DNA from: Candidatus Pelagibacter sp. IMCC9063
GTDB lineage: Bacteria > Pseudomonadota > Alphaproteobacteria > Pelagibacterales > Pelagibacteraceae
Assembly (NCBI RefSeq): GCF_000195085.1
Contig: NC_015380.1
Span: forward strand, 1,164,001 to 1,228,000
Reading direction: 5' to 3'
DNA: 64,000 nt
The notes under the pieces were generated by a model, which did no database searches, was not told the origin of the DNA, and saw only the letters and a list, made by a program, of their open reading frames with translations. This document shows positions 18,760-27,720 of this stretch, piece by piece (positions within the stretch are counted from its first letter, which is position 1; each line of letters begins with the position of its first letter). Position numbers and translations under genes: made by a program.

Positions 18760-21117
18760 TTAATAAACTGTACTTAGTTTTTTATTTAAATCTATATGTT
18801 TGTCTTTAGGAAATTCATTTAATTTAAACGCCTCTAAAAAAGTATTGTTTTTTTGTTTTTTATCGCTCAATCCAGACTTTATATTAATAGGAGCTAAGTT
18901 CACAGATGGTGGAATTTTAAAAAAAGAGGAAATATTTTTTTTGGGTAAATTTTGCACAATATCTTGAAATATAGGCAAGGCGGCCTTAGCACCCGTTTCA
19001 AACTTTCCTAATGTTTTGGGATTATCAAAACCAACGTACGTACCAATCACCAAATCTGGTGTAAACCCAATAAACCAGGCATCCATATTTTCATTAGTTG
19101 TACCTGTCTTCCCAGCGAGTGGAATTTGCAAAGCTCTCATTCTTTTTCCGGTACCTCTGTCCACAACCCCTTCTAAGATTGAAACTGACTGATAAGAAGA
19201 TGCTTCGCTTAAAATTCTACTTTCTGTATTTTCTACTCTTGGATATTCTTCCTTATTAATAGAAATTTGGTCACATCCATTGCATTGATAGCTTTCTTTT
19301 TTATAGATCGTTTTTCCATTTTGATCTTGTATTAAATCAACCAAAGATGGACGTGGCATAGTTCCACCATTCACAAATGCTCCGTAGGCATTAGTGAGAT
19401 TTAACAAAGTAGTTTCACCAGCTCCTAATGAAAAAGAAAGTAAATTATCTGGATTTTCATAAATTTTTAATTTTTTAGTTAGGTCCAAAATTTTTTTATT
19501 TCCAACCGATTGCGCTAAACGAATAGTCATAAGATTTCGTGACTTTTCTACTCCAGATCTAAGAGTGCCCATCCCATAAAATCTGTTTCCATAGTTAGAT
19601 GGTTTCCATTTTGCTTGGCTTTTGGTTTGTTGCGAAATGTAAGGAGCATCTAAAAGAAAACTATTGGGTTGATATCCATTTTCAAGGGCTGCTGCATAAA
19701 CAAAAGGTTTAAGAGCTGATCCAGGCTGTCTTTTTGCCTGTGTTGCTCTATTAAATTGACTTAAATCAAAACTATACCCTCCAACCATTGCATAAATTCG
19801 TCCGTTCCAAGGATTTAAAATAATTACCGATCCATTTACTTCTGGAATTTGTCTCAAGTACCAATCGTTATTTTTCTTATTTTTCTCAACCCATATCAAA
19901 TCATTAATTTTCAAAACTTGATTTACATTTGCAATAGCTGGTCCAAGAGCTGTAGTATTAATATGTTGTCGTGCCCATTTGAGATTCTGTAGATTAATTT
20001 TTGCTAGAGTCTTGTCTGAAGTTTCTATTTCGGCAAAGGATTCCTGGACATCGGTAACTATAGCTACCCTCCAATCGCTTAATTTATCATATTTTTTTAA
20101 ATTAATACTTTTCTTCCAGTTATCGGCTGTCTTTACATTTCTTATAGGTCCTCTCCAACCGTGTCTTCTGTCGTAAAGCCGGACATGCTTTCTCAATGCT
20201 GCAGTTGCTATCGATTGAAGGTTATTATCCAATGAAGTTTTGACGTATAGTCCTTGTTTATAAAGAACATCTTCACCATATTTTTCAAACAAAAAACGCC
20301 TCACTTCTTCTGTAAAAAAAAGGGACTCATTGTAAAAATTCAACTTTCTTTTTTTTAAAACAATTTTCTTTTTAATTTCTTTTTCATAACCGTTTTTGCT
20401 TAAAAAATTATTTTCTAGCATTCTTGCTAATACCCAGTCTTTTCTTTTTAAAGTGGTGTTTAGATTTCGATAGGGATTGTAGGTACTTGGAGCCTTTGGA
20501 AGGGTGGCTAACAATGCTGCTTCAGATACGCTCAGTTCTTTTAATGACTTGTCAAAATAAACCATACTTGCAGAAGCTATTCCATAAGCTCTTTCGCCAA
20601 GATAAATTTCATTAAGATAAAGCTCTAAAATTCTTTTTTTACTTAAATATTTTTCAATTCTAAATGCTAAAATTGCTTCTTTTACTTTTCGTGAGAGCGA
20701 GACATCTGAAGTGAGTAAAAAATTTTTTGCTACTTGTTGGGTAATGGTAGAAGCACCCTCCAATCTTTTTCCACTAATAATATTTTGAAGATTATTAAAG
20801 ACAGCTCTAGTTATGCCTCTAGCGTCGATTCCAGGGTGATTAAAAAAGTTTTTATCTTCTGCGGATAAGAAAGCATTAATTACAAAATTTGGAATTTCAT
20901 CAATACTAACAAAGGTTCTTTTTTGAACTGCAAAGTCAGCAGCTATGTCGCCATTATTATTATAAATTTTACTAGATACTGCAGGTTTGTAAGTTTCTAA
21001 AAAACGATAATTCGGTAAATCGTTGGAAAAATACCACAAGATCAAAAAGGCTGTTAAAAAACCTAAAAAAGCAATTGATAAAATACTTAATATTAAAGTT
21101 TTAATCATTTGACCCAT
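18760..21117 (-). CDS. mrcA: Penicillin-binding protein 1A (transglycosylase/transpeptidase)
   Basis: 785 residues. There is one N-terminal membrane helix (about 8-28). A glycosyltransferase family 51 domain follows, with EDKNFFNHPGIDARGITRA and GASTITQQVAKNFLL, then an OB-like insert. The penicillin-binding domain has SxxK in GSALKPFVYA, SRN in GVEKSRNLMT and KTG in LAGKTGTTNENMDAWF. It polymerises and crosslinks peptidoglycan in the periplasm. The order mrcA-prfB with rne on the other side is a known alphaproteobacterial neighbourhood. Confidence 0.95.
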   Translation of the reverse strand: MGQMIKTLILSILSIAFLGFLTAFLILWYFSNDLPNYRFLETYKPAVSSKIYNNNGDIAADFAVQKRTFVSIDEIPNFVINAFLSAEDKNFFNHPGIDARGITRAVFNNLQNIISGKRLEGASTITQQVAKNFLLTSDVSLSRKVKEAILAFRIEKYLSKKRILELYLNEIYLGERAYGIASASMVYFDKSLKELSVSEAALLATLPKAPSTYNPYRNLNTTLKRKDWVLARMLENNFLSKNGYEKEIKKKIVLKKRKLNFYNESLFFTEEVRRFLFEKYGEDVLYKQGLYVKTSLDNNLQSIATAALRKHVRLYDRRHGWRGPIRNVKTADNWKKSINLKKYDKLSDWRVAIVTDVQESFAEIETSDKTLAKINLQNLKWARQHINTTALGPAIANVNQVLKINDLIWVEKNKKNNDWYLRQIPEVNGSVIILNPWNGRIYAMVGGYSFDLSQFNRATQAKRQPGSALKPFVYAAALENGYQPNSFLLDAPYISQQTKSQAKWKPSNYGNRFYGMGTLRSGVEKSRNLMTIRLAQSVGNKKILDLTKKLKIYENPDNLLSFSLGAGETTLLNLTNAYGAFVNGGTMPRPSLVDLIQDQNGKTIYKKESYQCNGCDQISINKEEYPRVENTESRILSEASSYQSVSILEGVVDRGTGKRMRALQIPLAGKTGTTNENMDAWFIGFTPDLVIGTYVGFDNPKTLGKFETGAKAALPIFQDIVQNLPKKNISSFFKIPPSVNLAPINIKSGLSDKKQKNNTFLEAFKLNEFPKDKHIDLNKKLSTVY

Positions 21118-21279
21118 GGTTTTCTTAAATCATTAAAAATTGTCATTTTTTTGATCTATTTATATCTTTTAACTATTACTTCTTTCAAAAGTGAGCAAAT
21201 ACAATATTATCTAAAGATTGAATATTAAAAAGTTTTTTATGAAAATTATTTTAAACAACACAAACTGGAAATTAATAAC

Positions 21280-23205
21280 ATGGAAAAAGAGATTCTTATT
21301 GATGCTTCTCAAGAGAAACAAACGAGAGTTGCTATCAAATCTGATAACGGAGTTGAAGAGTATGAGTATGAAAATGAGCAAAAGAAACAGCTTAAGGGAA
21401 ATATATTCCTAGGCCGAATAAGTAGAATAGAGCCTTCTTTACAGGCAGCTTTTGTTGATTTTGGAAATGAGCGTCATGGCTTTTTAGCATTTAATGACAT
21501 TCAAACTCAGTATTATCAAATACCTCTAGCTGACAAAGAGCTAATTCTTAAAGAAGAAGAAGAATTAAGGAAAGAACTAGAAGAAGAAACTAATGAACTT
21601 AGTCCCGAAGATTCTAATTCGTCCAACGAATCTGAAAGTGATGATTCTGAAGACAATTCTATTGAAAGTACACCAGATGAGGATTTAAAAAATTCTGAAG
21701 ACAGGGAAGACAGCTCTGAAATAGAGAGTCCTGAGTTAGAAAAGAATTCTTACGAAAAAAAAATCAGCGATATTAGAGCTAAGAAGAAATTTAAAAGATA
21801 TAGAATCCAAGAAGTAATCAAACCTGGGCAAATAATACTTCTTCAAATTGTAAAAGAAGAGCGTGGAAAAAAAGGAGCTGCTCTTACTACTTTCTTATCT
21901 CTGGCTGGAAAATATATAGTACTTATGCCAAACACTGCCAAAGGCGGGGGTATTTCTAGAAAAATTTTTAATTCTCAAGATAGAAAAAATATCAGAGGCA
22001 TTATTAAAGAATTAACCATACCGGAAACAATGGGTTTGATTGTGCGAACTGCTGGTGCCAAAAAAACTCAAAATGAAATTAAAAATGATTTAGATGTACT
22101 GGTTCAGATATGGGAGGAGATAAAAGAAAAAACTTTAACGTCCAATGCTCCAACTATGATTCATGAAGAAGGAGATGTTATTTACAGAACAATCAGAGAT
22201 TTTTTTAGCAATGACATAAAGGAAGTGACCGTTGATGGAGCAAAAGGTTTTGATAAAGCAAAAAAATATGCTGAGATTATTGCCAAAGATCAGGTAAAAA
22301 AAATAAAAAAATACAAAGGTAAAATTCCCTTATTCCACTCCAAGGAAATAGAAAAATATCTTAATCAAATTTTTGAACCAAGAATTAATTTAAAATCAGG
22401 CGGTTATTTAATCATCAATCCTACCGAAGCTTTGGTTGCGATCGATATTAACTCTGGAAGATCTACTAAGGAACGAAATATTGAAAAAACAGCCTTGAAT
22501 ACCAATATCGAAGCTGCTGTTGAAATTGCAAGACAGGCAAAACTTAGAGACTTGGCTGGTTTAATTGTAATCGATTTTATTGATATGGAAAACTATTCTA
22601 ATCGAAGGTTAGTTGAAAAAAAATTAAAAGAAGCATTACGAAACGATAAAGCTAGAGTTCAGGTGGGAAAAATAAGTAATTTTGGCCTTCTTGAGATGAC
22701 CAGACAAAGATTGCGGGAAAGCTCTATTCAATGGAAAACAATACTAAGTGTTGAATCCTTTTCTCAAAAGATACTAAAGCTTATAGAAGAAAAAATATTT
22801 TCTATCCCAAAAGTAAAAACAGTAGATGTGGATCTTCCTAAGAAAATTATCGATTTTATTCAAGCCAATATGAAGGATGAAATAGACTTTTTTGAGAAAA
22901 AATTTAAATTTAAAATAAAATTTAATGCTAATCCTGATTTTTTATCTGAAGACTTTAAAATATCTTTTAAAGACAGTAAGAAAAAAGAACTGGAAGAGTT
23001 AAAGAATGAAGAAGAAGTGGCTATTGAAGAGCCATTCAATAAAGAAAAAGCCTTCCATAAGGACACTTCTGATTCTGATGATAAGCCTGGTAAAAAAACT
23101 TTTCATAAAAAAAAGTTTCGTAAAAAGAAGTTTTTTAAAAAGAGAACAGGAAGTAGTTCGACCAATACAAAAGAAAAAGTGGTGGTTAAAAAAGATTCAG
23201 ATTAA
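21280..23205 (+). CDS. rne: Ribonuclease E/G family endoribonuclease, without visible Zn-link
   Basis: 641 residues. The N terminus carries the S1 domain (GNIFLGRISRIEPSLQAAFVD). It is split by an acidic Glu/Ser/Asp-rich insert at about residues 89-165. The catalytic DNase I-like part has the two metal Asp in VAIDINSGRST and IVIDFIDME. After LLEMTRQRLRESS (about 470-482), where the family normally has the CPxCxGxG Zn-link, no cysteine pair is present. The tail (about 575-641) is acidic, then very rich in Lys/Phe/Arg, suggesting RNA or partner binding. It is the main mRNA-decay and rRNA-processing nuclease. It is divergent from mrcA (162-bp gap). Confidence 0.93.
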   Translation: MEKEILIDASQEKQTRVAIKSDNGVEEYEYENEQKKQLKGNIFLGRISRIEPSLQAAFVDFGNERHGFLAFNDIQTQYYQIPLADKELILKEEEELRKELEEETNELSPEDSNSSNESESDDSEDNSIESTPDEDLKNSEDREDSSEIESPELEKNSYEKKISDIRAKKKFKRYRIQEVIKPGQIILLQIVKEERGKKGAALTTFLSLAGKYIVLMPNTAKGGGISRKIFNSQDRKNIRGIIKELTIPETMGLIVRTAGAKKTQNEIKNDLDVLVQIWEEIKEKTLTSNAPTMIHEEGDVIYRTIRDFFSNDIKEVTVDGAKGFDKAKKYAEIIAKDQVKKIKKYKGKIPLFHSKEIEKYLNQIFEPRINLKSGGYLIINPTEALVAIDINSGRSTKERNIEKTALNTNIEAAVEIARQAKLRDLAGLIVIDFIDMENYSNRRLVEKKLKEALRNDKARVQVGKISNFGLLEMTRQRLRESSIQWKTILSVESFSQKILKLIEEKIFSIPKVKTVDVDLPKKIIDFIQANMKDEIDFFEKKFKFKIKFNANPDFLSEDFKISFKDSKKKELEELKNEEEVAIEEPFNKEKAFHKDTSDSDDKPGKKTFHKKKFRKKKFFKKRTGSSSTNTKEKVVVKKDSD

Positions 23206-23209
23206 TCAA

Positions 23210-24388
23210 TTAAGCGTACTGTCCTGCTACATAGCCTGAAGACCAGGCCCACTGAAAATTGTATCCGCCTAAGTGGCCAGTTACATCCATAACCTCACCT
23301 ATAAAAAATAACCCAGGGTACTTTAACGACATCATGGTCTTAGAAGAGATTTCATTCGTATCTACTCCTCCCAAGGTAACTTCGGCTGTTCGGTAACCTT
23401 CTGAACCTGTGGGGTTCACTGTCCAAGCGTTAATGGAATCGCTTAACTGTTGTAACACCTTGTTGGATAGTTCACATATATGTCCACTCACACCCTGCTC
23501 TTTACAAATCATCTGAGCTAATCGTTTAGGAAGTATCTCTGATATACTGCTTTGAATGTCCTGAGTGGGATAGTTTGTTTTAGCATTCTGTAATAAAGAA
23601 AATATATTGGCTTTTGGAGCAAGATTGATCCTTATCTTTTCTCCCAATGTCCAATAAGAAGAAATTTGTAATATCGAAGGTCCACTTAGTCCTCGGTGAG
23701 TAAATAACATTCCCTCTTCAAACAATGTTTTTTTAAAAGAAACTGCAGCCTCTACGGATAGACCACTTAATTCTTTACACATATTTAATAATTTTTCTGT
23801 GAATGTTAAAGGAACCAGTGCTGGTAAAGGTTCGATGATATTCATACCAAACTGCTCTGCTAGATCGTAACCAAATTTACTAGCGCCGATTTTAGGAATA
23901 GATAAACCTCCCGTTGCAACTATTAGAGAATGGCAAAAATGTTTCTTCAAATTGTATTCCACAAAGTATTGCTCCTCTTGCTTGCCTGCGTTTGTAATCT
24001 TAGTATCTTTTAGTATAGTAACCTTGGCTTTTTCACATTCTAGCAATAGCATATCGATAATTTGTTGGGCACTGTCATCACAAAATAATTGTCCTAATTT
24101 TTTTTCATGAAAGGCAATTTTATGTTTCTTAATCAAATCAATAAAGTCGTCTGCCGTGTATTGGCTTAAAGCCGATTTTACAAAATTAGGATTCTTTGAA
24201 ATAAATTTATTAGCGTGGGTGTGAATATTGGTAAAATTACATCGTCCCCCACCCGAGATACGAATTTTTTCTCCAATCTTTTTGGCATGATCTATGACCA
24301 AAACACTTCTTCCTCTTTTGCCTGCTTCGATCGCACTCATTAAACCTGCAGCGCCTGCGCCAAGGATAATTACATCATATTGAGTCAT
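23210..24388 (-). CDS. HI0933/YhiN-family FAD-dependent oxidoreductase
   Basis: 392 residues starting at ATG 24388. An upstream in-frame start at 24409 would overlap the neighbour by 19 bp. The dinucleotide-binding fingerprint is DVIILGAGAAGLMSAIEAG, followed by ISGGGRCNFTN, ATGGLSIPKIGASKFGYDLA, FTHRGLSGPSILQIS, AEVTLGGVDTNEI and the C-terminal DVTGHLGGYNFQWAWSSG. These are all diagnostic of the HI0933 family (BaiN-like). Biological substrate is unknown. It lies 2 bp after the methyltransferase gene and is convergent with rne. Confidence 0.92.
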   Translation of the reverse strand: MTQYDVIILGAGAAGLMSAIEAGKRGRSVLVIDHAKKIGEKIRISGGGRCNFTNIHTHANKFISKNPNFVKSALSQYTADDFIDLIKKHKIAFHEKKLGQLFCDDSAQQIIDMLLLECEKAKVTILKDTKITNAGKQEEQYFVEYNLKKHFCHSLIVATGGLSIPKIGASKFGYDLAEQFGMNIIEPLPALVPLTFTEKLLNMCKELSGLSVEAAVSFKKTLFEEGMLFTHRGLSGPSILQISSYWTLGEKIRINLAPKANIFSLLQNAKTNYPTQDIQSSISEILPKRLAQMICKEQGVSGHICELSNKVLQQLSDSINAWTVNPTGSEGYRTAEVTLGGVDTNEISSKTMMSLKYPGLFFIGEVMDVTGHLGGYNFQWAWSSGYVAGQYA

Positions 24389-24390
24389 GC

Positions 24391-25098
24391 CTAAATATAC
24401 TTCATGCAAGTTAAGGTGTCTTTAAATGCTATGGTAGCTTTGTGCTGATGCTTAAACTCTTGTACCCCTTGATCAATTTCGTCTTGGCTAAGGTCTAAAA
24501 GGCAGGAGATATATCGCTTCTTAATCATGTCAATATATTTGCCTCTTCTAATTTTAACAGGAAAGTGAAATTTATTTTTGGTTAACCCAGATAGAGACTT
24601 TGTTATTATTTTTTGAAGTTTAACATCTCTTTTTAAACCTTGTTGTAACCTTGATTTCATCAATGGAAAACAGGGTATTTGATTGCGATGAGTTTCTAAA
24701 CTAAAAATAAGTATTACCCCATTAGAAGACAGGTTGTTTTTACAAAGTCTTAATAATTTTTTAATTTGGGTGGGGTTAAAAAAATGAATAGTTTGCTTGA
24801 TAAGAATAAGATCAAAAGAATTCTTATTTTTTTCCAAATAACTAAAAATATCTATTTTTTTAAATTTGATATTTTTGTCTTTGTCTGAATGTTTGATAAT
24901 ATCAATTCCTATTGGCTTGTTGAAAACTTTAAAGTTTCTCTTAAAGGCTCCTGCGATTTTACCACGGCCACAGCCAATATCTAAAATTCTCATATCTTTA
25001 TGGAATCGAACTTGCTTGGAGACAAAAACACAGAAAGCATCAATGTATTTTTTGGATGATAACCAGTTATTGTGATCCCAATGTTTTAATAATTTCAT
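24391..25098 (-). CDS. class I SAM-dependent methyltransferase
   Basis: 235 residues. The SAM-binding motif I is MRILDIGCGRGKIAG (about residues 39-53), the acidic end of strand 2 is IGID, and motif IV-like DLILIKQTIHFF is near 95-106. A methyltransferase-11-type domain covers the first two thirds; the rest (CFPLMKSRLQQGL onward) resembles no target domain I can name. The substrate is unknown. It is likely translated with the downstream flavoprotein. Confidence 0.8.
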   Translation of the reverse strand: MKLLKHWDHNNWLSSKKYIDAFCVFVSKQVRFHKDMRILDIGCGRGKIAGAFKRNFKVFNKPIGIDIIKHSDKDKNIKFKKIDIFSYLEKNKNSFDLILIKQTIHFFNPTQIKKLLRLCKNNLSSNGVILIFSLETHRNQIPCFPLMKSRLQQGLKRDVKLQKIITKSLSGLTKNKFHFPVKIRRGKYIDMIKKRYISCLLDLSQDEIDQGVQEFKHQHKATIAFKDTLTCMKYI

Positions 25099-25178
25099 AA
25101 TAATACTTTAATCATGAATAGAATAACATTTCGAATACTTCTATTCAAAAATAGAAACAAACCATGTAAGGTTAATTC

Positions 25179-26123
25179 ATGTTTGATAAATTTCATATTT
25201 TTTTAGGAGCAACTGTTGCAGATGCTGCCGCTAGGCCTTTGCATTGGATCTATGACCAAAAAACCCTACAAAAACATATTAAAGGAAAAAAAGACTTTGC
25301 TTTTTTAAAGGAGAATAAGAGCCCATTTTATTCTATCAAAACAGGCAAAGTGTCAGGATATAATGATGTAGGACAAGTAATGTTCCGCTCTTTGAAAGAA
25401 GATCAAAATGAAAAAGACATACTGTCTGTTTTTAAAAAAAATATAGTAAAAAACTTTGGTCCAGGTTCTTTGTATTGGAAGAACCTAACTTTGCGAAAAA
25501 AATATAAAAAAATTAAATGGAGAAGCAAGATTAAAGGCCCATGGATCCATCAAAATATTATGGAAACTATTAAAAATGTTAAAAAGAAGAAAAAAATTAC
25601 AGGTGGAATTAAAGTAAATGAGTCCGATGGTTACTGTGCAGTACTTCCCTATTTCTTATATTATCAATCATTTAAAAATATAAAGCGCGTAGTGAGTGCG
25701 GTTGCAAATACCAAACTTAGTATGGAGTATGCTTTGGCTAAACTGATGATCATTGATTTGGCAGATAAAGGCTTAAAAAACCCGGTAGATGCTTTTCTTA
25801 AGCAAAATAAAAACAAATCTTATTTCAAAGGAGTAATTGTCAAAATTAAAGAAGTGAAAGCTCTTAAAAAAAAACCGCACAATATGGTGGTCAAAAAAAT
25901 GGGAATGGCCTGCAGCTATCCAGGAACTTTCTGTGGTGCACTTCATGCTATTATTACTTCAAAAAATTACAAAAGCGCAGTGCTGAAGACAATTAAAGCG
26001 GGTGGATGCAATTGTTCTAGAGCTAATTTTGTGGGTGCGTACTTTGCTGCTTTTAAAGGAATTAAATCCATTCCTAAAGAATGGATCACAAAGACAGAAA
26101 ATTCTAAATCCTTTTTACTTTAA
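25179..26123 (+). CDS. ADP-ribosylglycohydrolase/J1-crystallin-like protein
   Basis: 314 residues. The N-terminal signature GATVADAAARPLHWIYD and the glycine-rich GYNDVGQVMFRSL are typical of the J1-crystallin/selenoprotein-J branch of the ADP-ribosylglycohydrolase superfamily. In the C-terminal metal motif the sequence reads AGGCNCSRANFVGA, where relatives usually have GGDNCSR or GGDTDT. The loss of this Asp suggests altered metal binding or a non-hydrolase role. There is no signal peptide. It ends 5 bp before the YeiH gene, so the two are probably co-transcribed. Confidence 0.75.
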   Translation: MFDKFHIFLGATVADAAARPLHWIYDQKTLQKHIKGKKDFAFLKENKSPFYSIKTGKVSGYNDVGQVMFRSLKEDQNEKDILSVFKKNIVKNFGPGSLYWKNLTLRKKYKKIKWRSKIKGPWIHQNIMETIKNVKKKKKITGGIKVNESDGYCAVLPYFLYYQSFKNIKRVVSAVANTKLSMEYALAKLMIIDLADKGLKNPVDAFLKQNKNKSYFKGVIVKIKEVKALKKKPHNMVVKKMGMACSYPGTFCGALHAIITSKNYKSAVLKTIKAGGCNCSRANFVGAYFAAFKGIKSIPKEWITKTENSKSFLL

Positions 26124-26128
26124 TAATT

Positions 26129-27151
26129 ATGAAATACGCCAAAGGCACATCTTTATTTGTAATTACCTTGTTCACATCAGTTATTCTAAGCAATGCTTTC
26201 CTATTAAAAAACTACATAATCTCACCCGCATTTTTCTGCATAGTGATTGGTCTATTGGTGGGTAATGTTATTTCTGTTTCGAAATATACCAATCAATTAA
26301 TAAATTTTGTTTTAACTAACATATTAAAGGTTGGAATTGCTTTGCTAGGAATTGGATTGAGTATTCACGAGCTCTTTAGGTATGGATTAAGCTCTCTGTT
26401 GTTAATTGTTATAAATATTCTTTTAGTTTTTTTTATTCTTCTGTTACTAGGAAAAGTTTTTAAAATTTCAAAAAATTTAATTATTTTAATAACGATGGGA
26501 ACTAGTATTTGTGGGGTGACGGCTATTGCTGCAACTTCCACTATTATTAGATCAAACCAAACTGATACTGGTTATGCAATTGGTGTTGTAACTATTTTTG
26601 GTTTAATTGCAGTTTTAGTTTACCCTCATATGGCTCAATACATTTTTGGTGGAAATGATATAAATGCAGGAATTTTTTTAGGAGCAGCCATTCACGATAC
26701 AGCACAAGTAAGTGCTGCTGGTCTTATTTATCAAGAAACGTTTTCTAGTCCTGTTGCTTTAGAAGCTTCTATGACTACAAAATTATTGAGAAACTCTTTT
26801 TTAATTATTTTAATACCATTGCTTACCTATTTCTATGAAAACAAAAAAAACAAAAATGGCTCGAATTCTGTTTTAAAGTTTTTTCCTTTTTTTGTTTTAG
26901 GCTTTATTTTGATTTCTTTATTTAGAACAGCAGGCGATATCTTTATCGCAAATACTCATTATCAAGAAGAATGGAAAAATTTCATAATAATAATTAAGTA
27001 TATTTCAAAATACATGATTTTAATTTCCATGATCGCTTTGGGGCTAAAAATAAAAATAAATAAATTTAAACAGGTAGGATTTAAGCCGATAATTGCAGGG
27101 TTTGTTGCTGCAGCTGCTGTGGGCGTATCTAGTATAATTTTTTTAAGCTAA
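26129..27151 (+). CDS. YeiH/UPF0324-family putative sulfate exporter
   Basis: 340 residues with about nine or ten hydrophobic segments. The conserved motifs GTSICGVTAIAATSTII (about residues 127-143) and LGAAIHDTAQVSAAGLIYQE (about 185-204) define the UPF0324/YeiH family (PSE transporters). Some relatives are proposed to export sulfate or sulfonate breakdown products, but experimental proof is scarce. It is immediately downstream of the ADP-ribosylglycohydrolase-like gene. Confidence 0.9.
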   Translation: MKYAKGTSLFVITLFTSVILSNAFLLKNYIISPAFFCIVIGLLVGNVISVSKYTNQLINFVLTNILKVGIALLGIGLSIHELFRYGLSSLLLIVINILLVFFILLLLGKVFKISKNLIILITMGTSICGVTAIAATSTIIRSNQTDTGYAIGVVTIFGLIAVLVYPHMAQYIFGGNDINAGIFLGAAIHDTAQVSAAGLIYQETFSSPVALEASMTTKLLRNSFLIILIPLLTYFYENKKNKNGSNSVLKFFPFFVLGFILISLFRTAGDIFIANTHYQEEWKNFIIIIKYISKYMILISMIALGLKIKINKFKQVGFKPIIAGFVAAAAVGVSSIIFLS

Positions 27152-27206
27152 CTTTTTTCCAAAATTTTTTTAACAATTACAGAAAATTCATATATACAAT
27201 TGATTC

Positions 27207-27578
27207 ATGATAAAAAAAATATCTCAAATGTTAACAGATGCAGCGAACATTTTATTTGATGATACTCAAAATGATTTGAGAGCTCTTCCAAAAACAGTAC
27301 GATTACAGCTATTAATTGTGTTGAGTGGTGTGTGGTCTACAGCCTTTAGTTTGTGGGTTTTTACTAATGTGTTTTTTGTAACAGGCTGGGTGATTACTCT
27401 TATATCGCATTTATTAGTTATTTTTGCTGCTTACTACACCTTTAAACAATTTCACAATGCGAAGGAATTTAGAATACATTCGCAATATCATACTCCGACT
27501 AGATCTAGGCAAAACTTATGGATTGCAGGTAAAAAAGTAGAACTACCCAAAGGCGATCCCGGCGGTGAGCACGAGTAA
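27207..27578 (+). CDS. hypothetical membrane protein with two TM helices
   Basis: 123 residues, not recognised. A soluble N-terminal helix-like part (1-40, Asp-rich DDTQNDLRALPKT) is followed by two membrane segments (about 41-60 and 63-82) and a soluble, His/Arg-containing tail (FHNAKEFRIHSQYHTP) ending in KGDPGGEHE. The coding sequence has normal composition and its own 5' gap of 55 bp. I cannot assign a function. It could be a small inner-membrane accessory protein. Confidence 0.6.
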   Translation: MIKKISQMLTDAANILFDDTQNDLRALPKTVRLQLLIVLSGVWSTAFSLWVFTNVFFVTGWVITLISHLLVIFAAYYTFKQFHNAKEFRIHSQYHTPTRSRQNLWIAGKKVELPKGDPGGEHE

Positions 27579-27720
27579 GTATTTAAAAATTAATTTTTTT
27601 TACAAATATACGTTCACGTTATTATTTGCGCATAAAATCATTGAAGTTATTAGGTCAGTAAAGGTATAAAAAAATAGATGCTTATAAGCTATTTTTGCTT
27701 TAAAGCTTTTTTTTAACACT

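Noticed and set aside
21218-21412. Plus-strand frame overlapping the rne start
   Set aside because: It is out of frame with rne, which has a clear conserved N terminus, and its composition is Lys/Leu-rich without a family resemblance.
27660-27720. Stem-like sequences and T-run before the antiporter gene
   Set aside because: GCTTTAAAGC followed by T8 looks like a weak terminator, but the palindrome leaves no loop and the spacing is ambiguous, so no feature was called.
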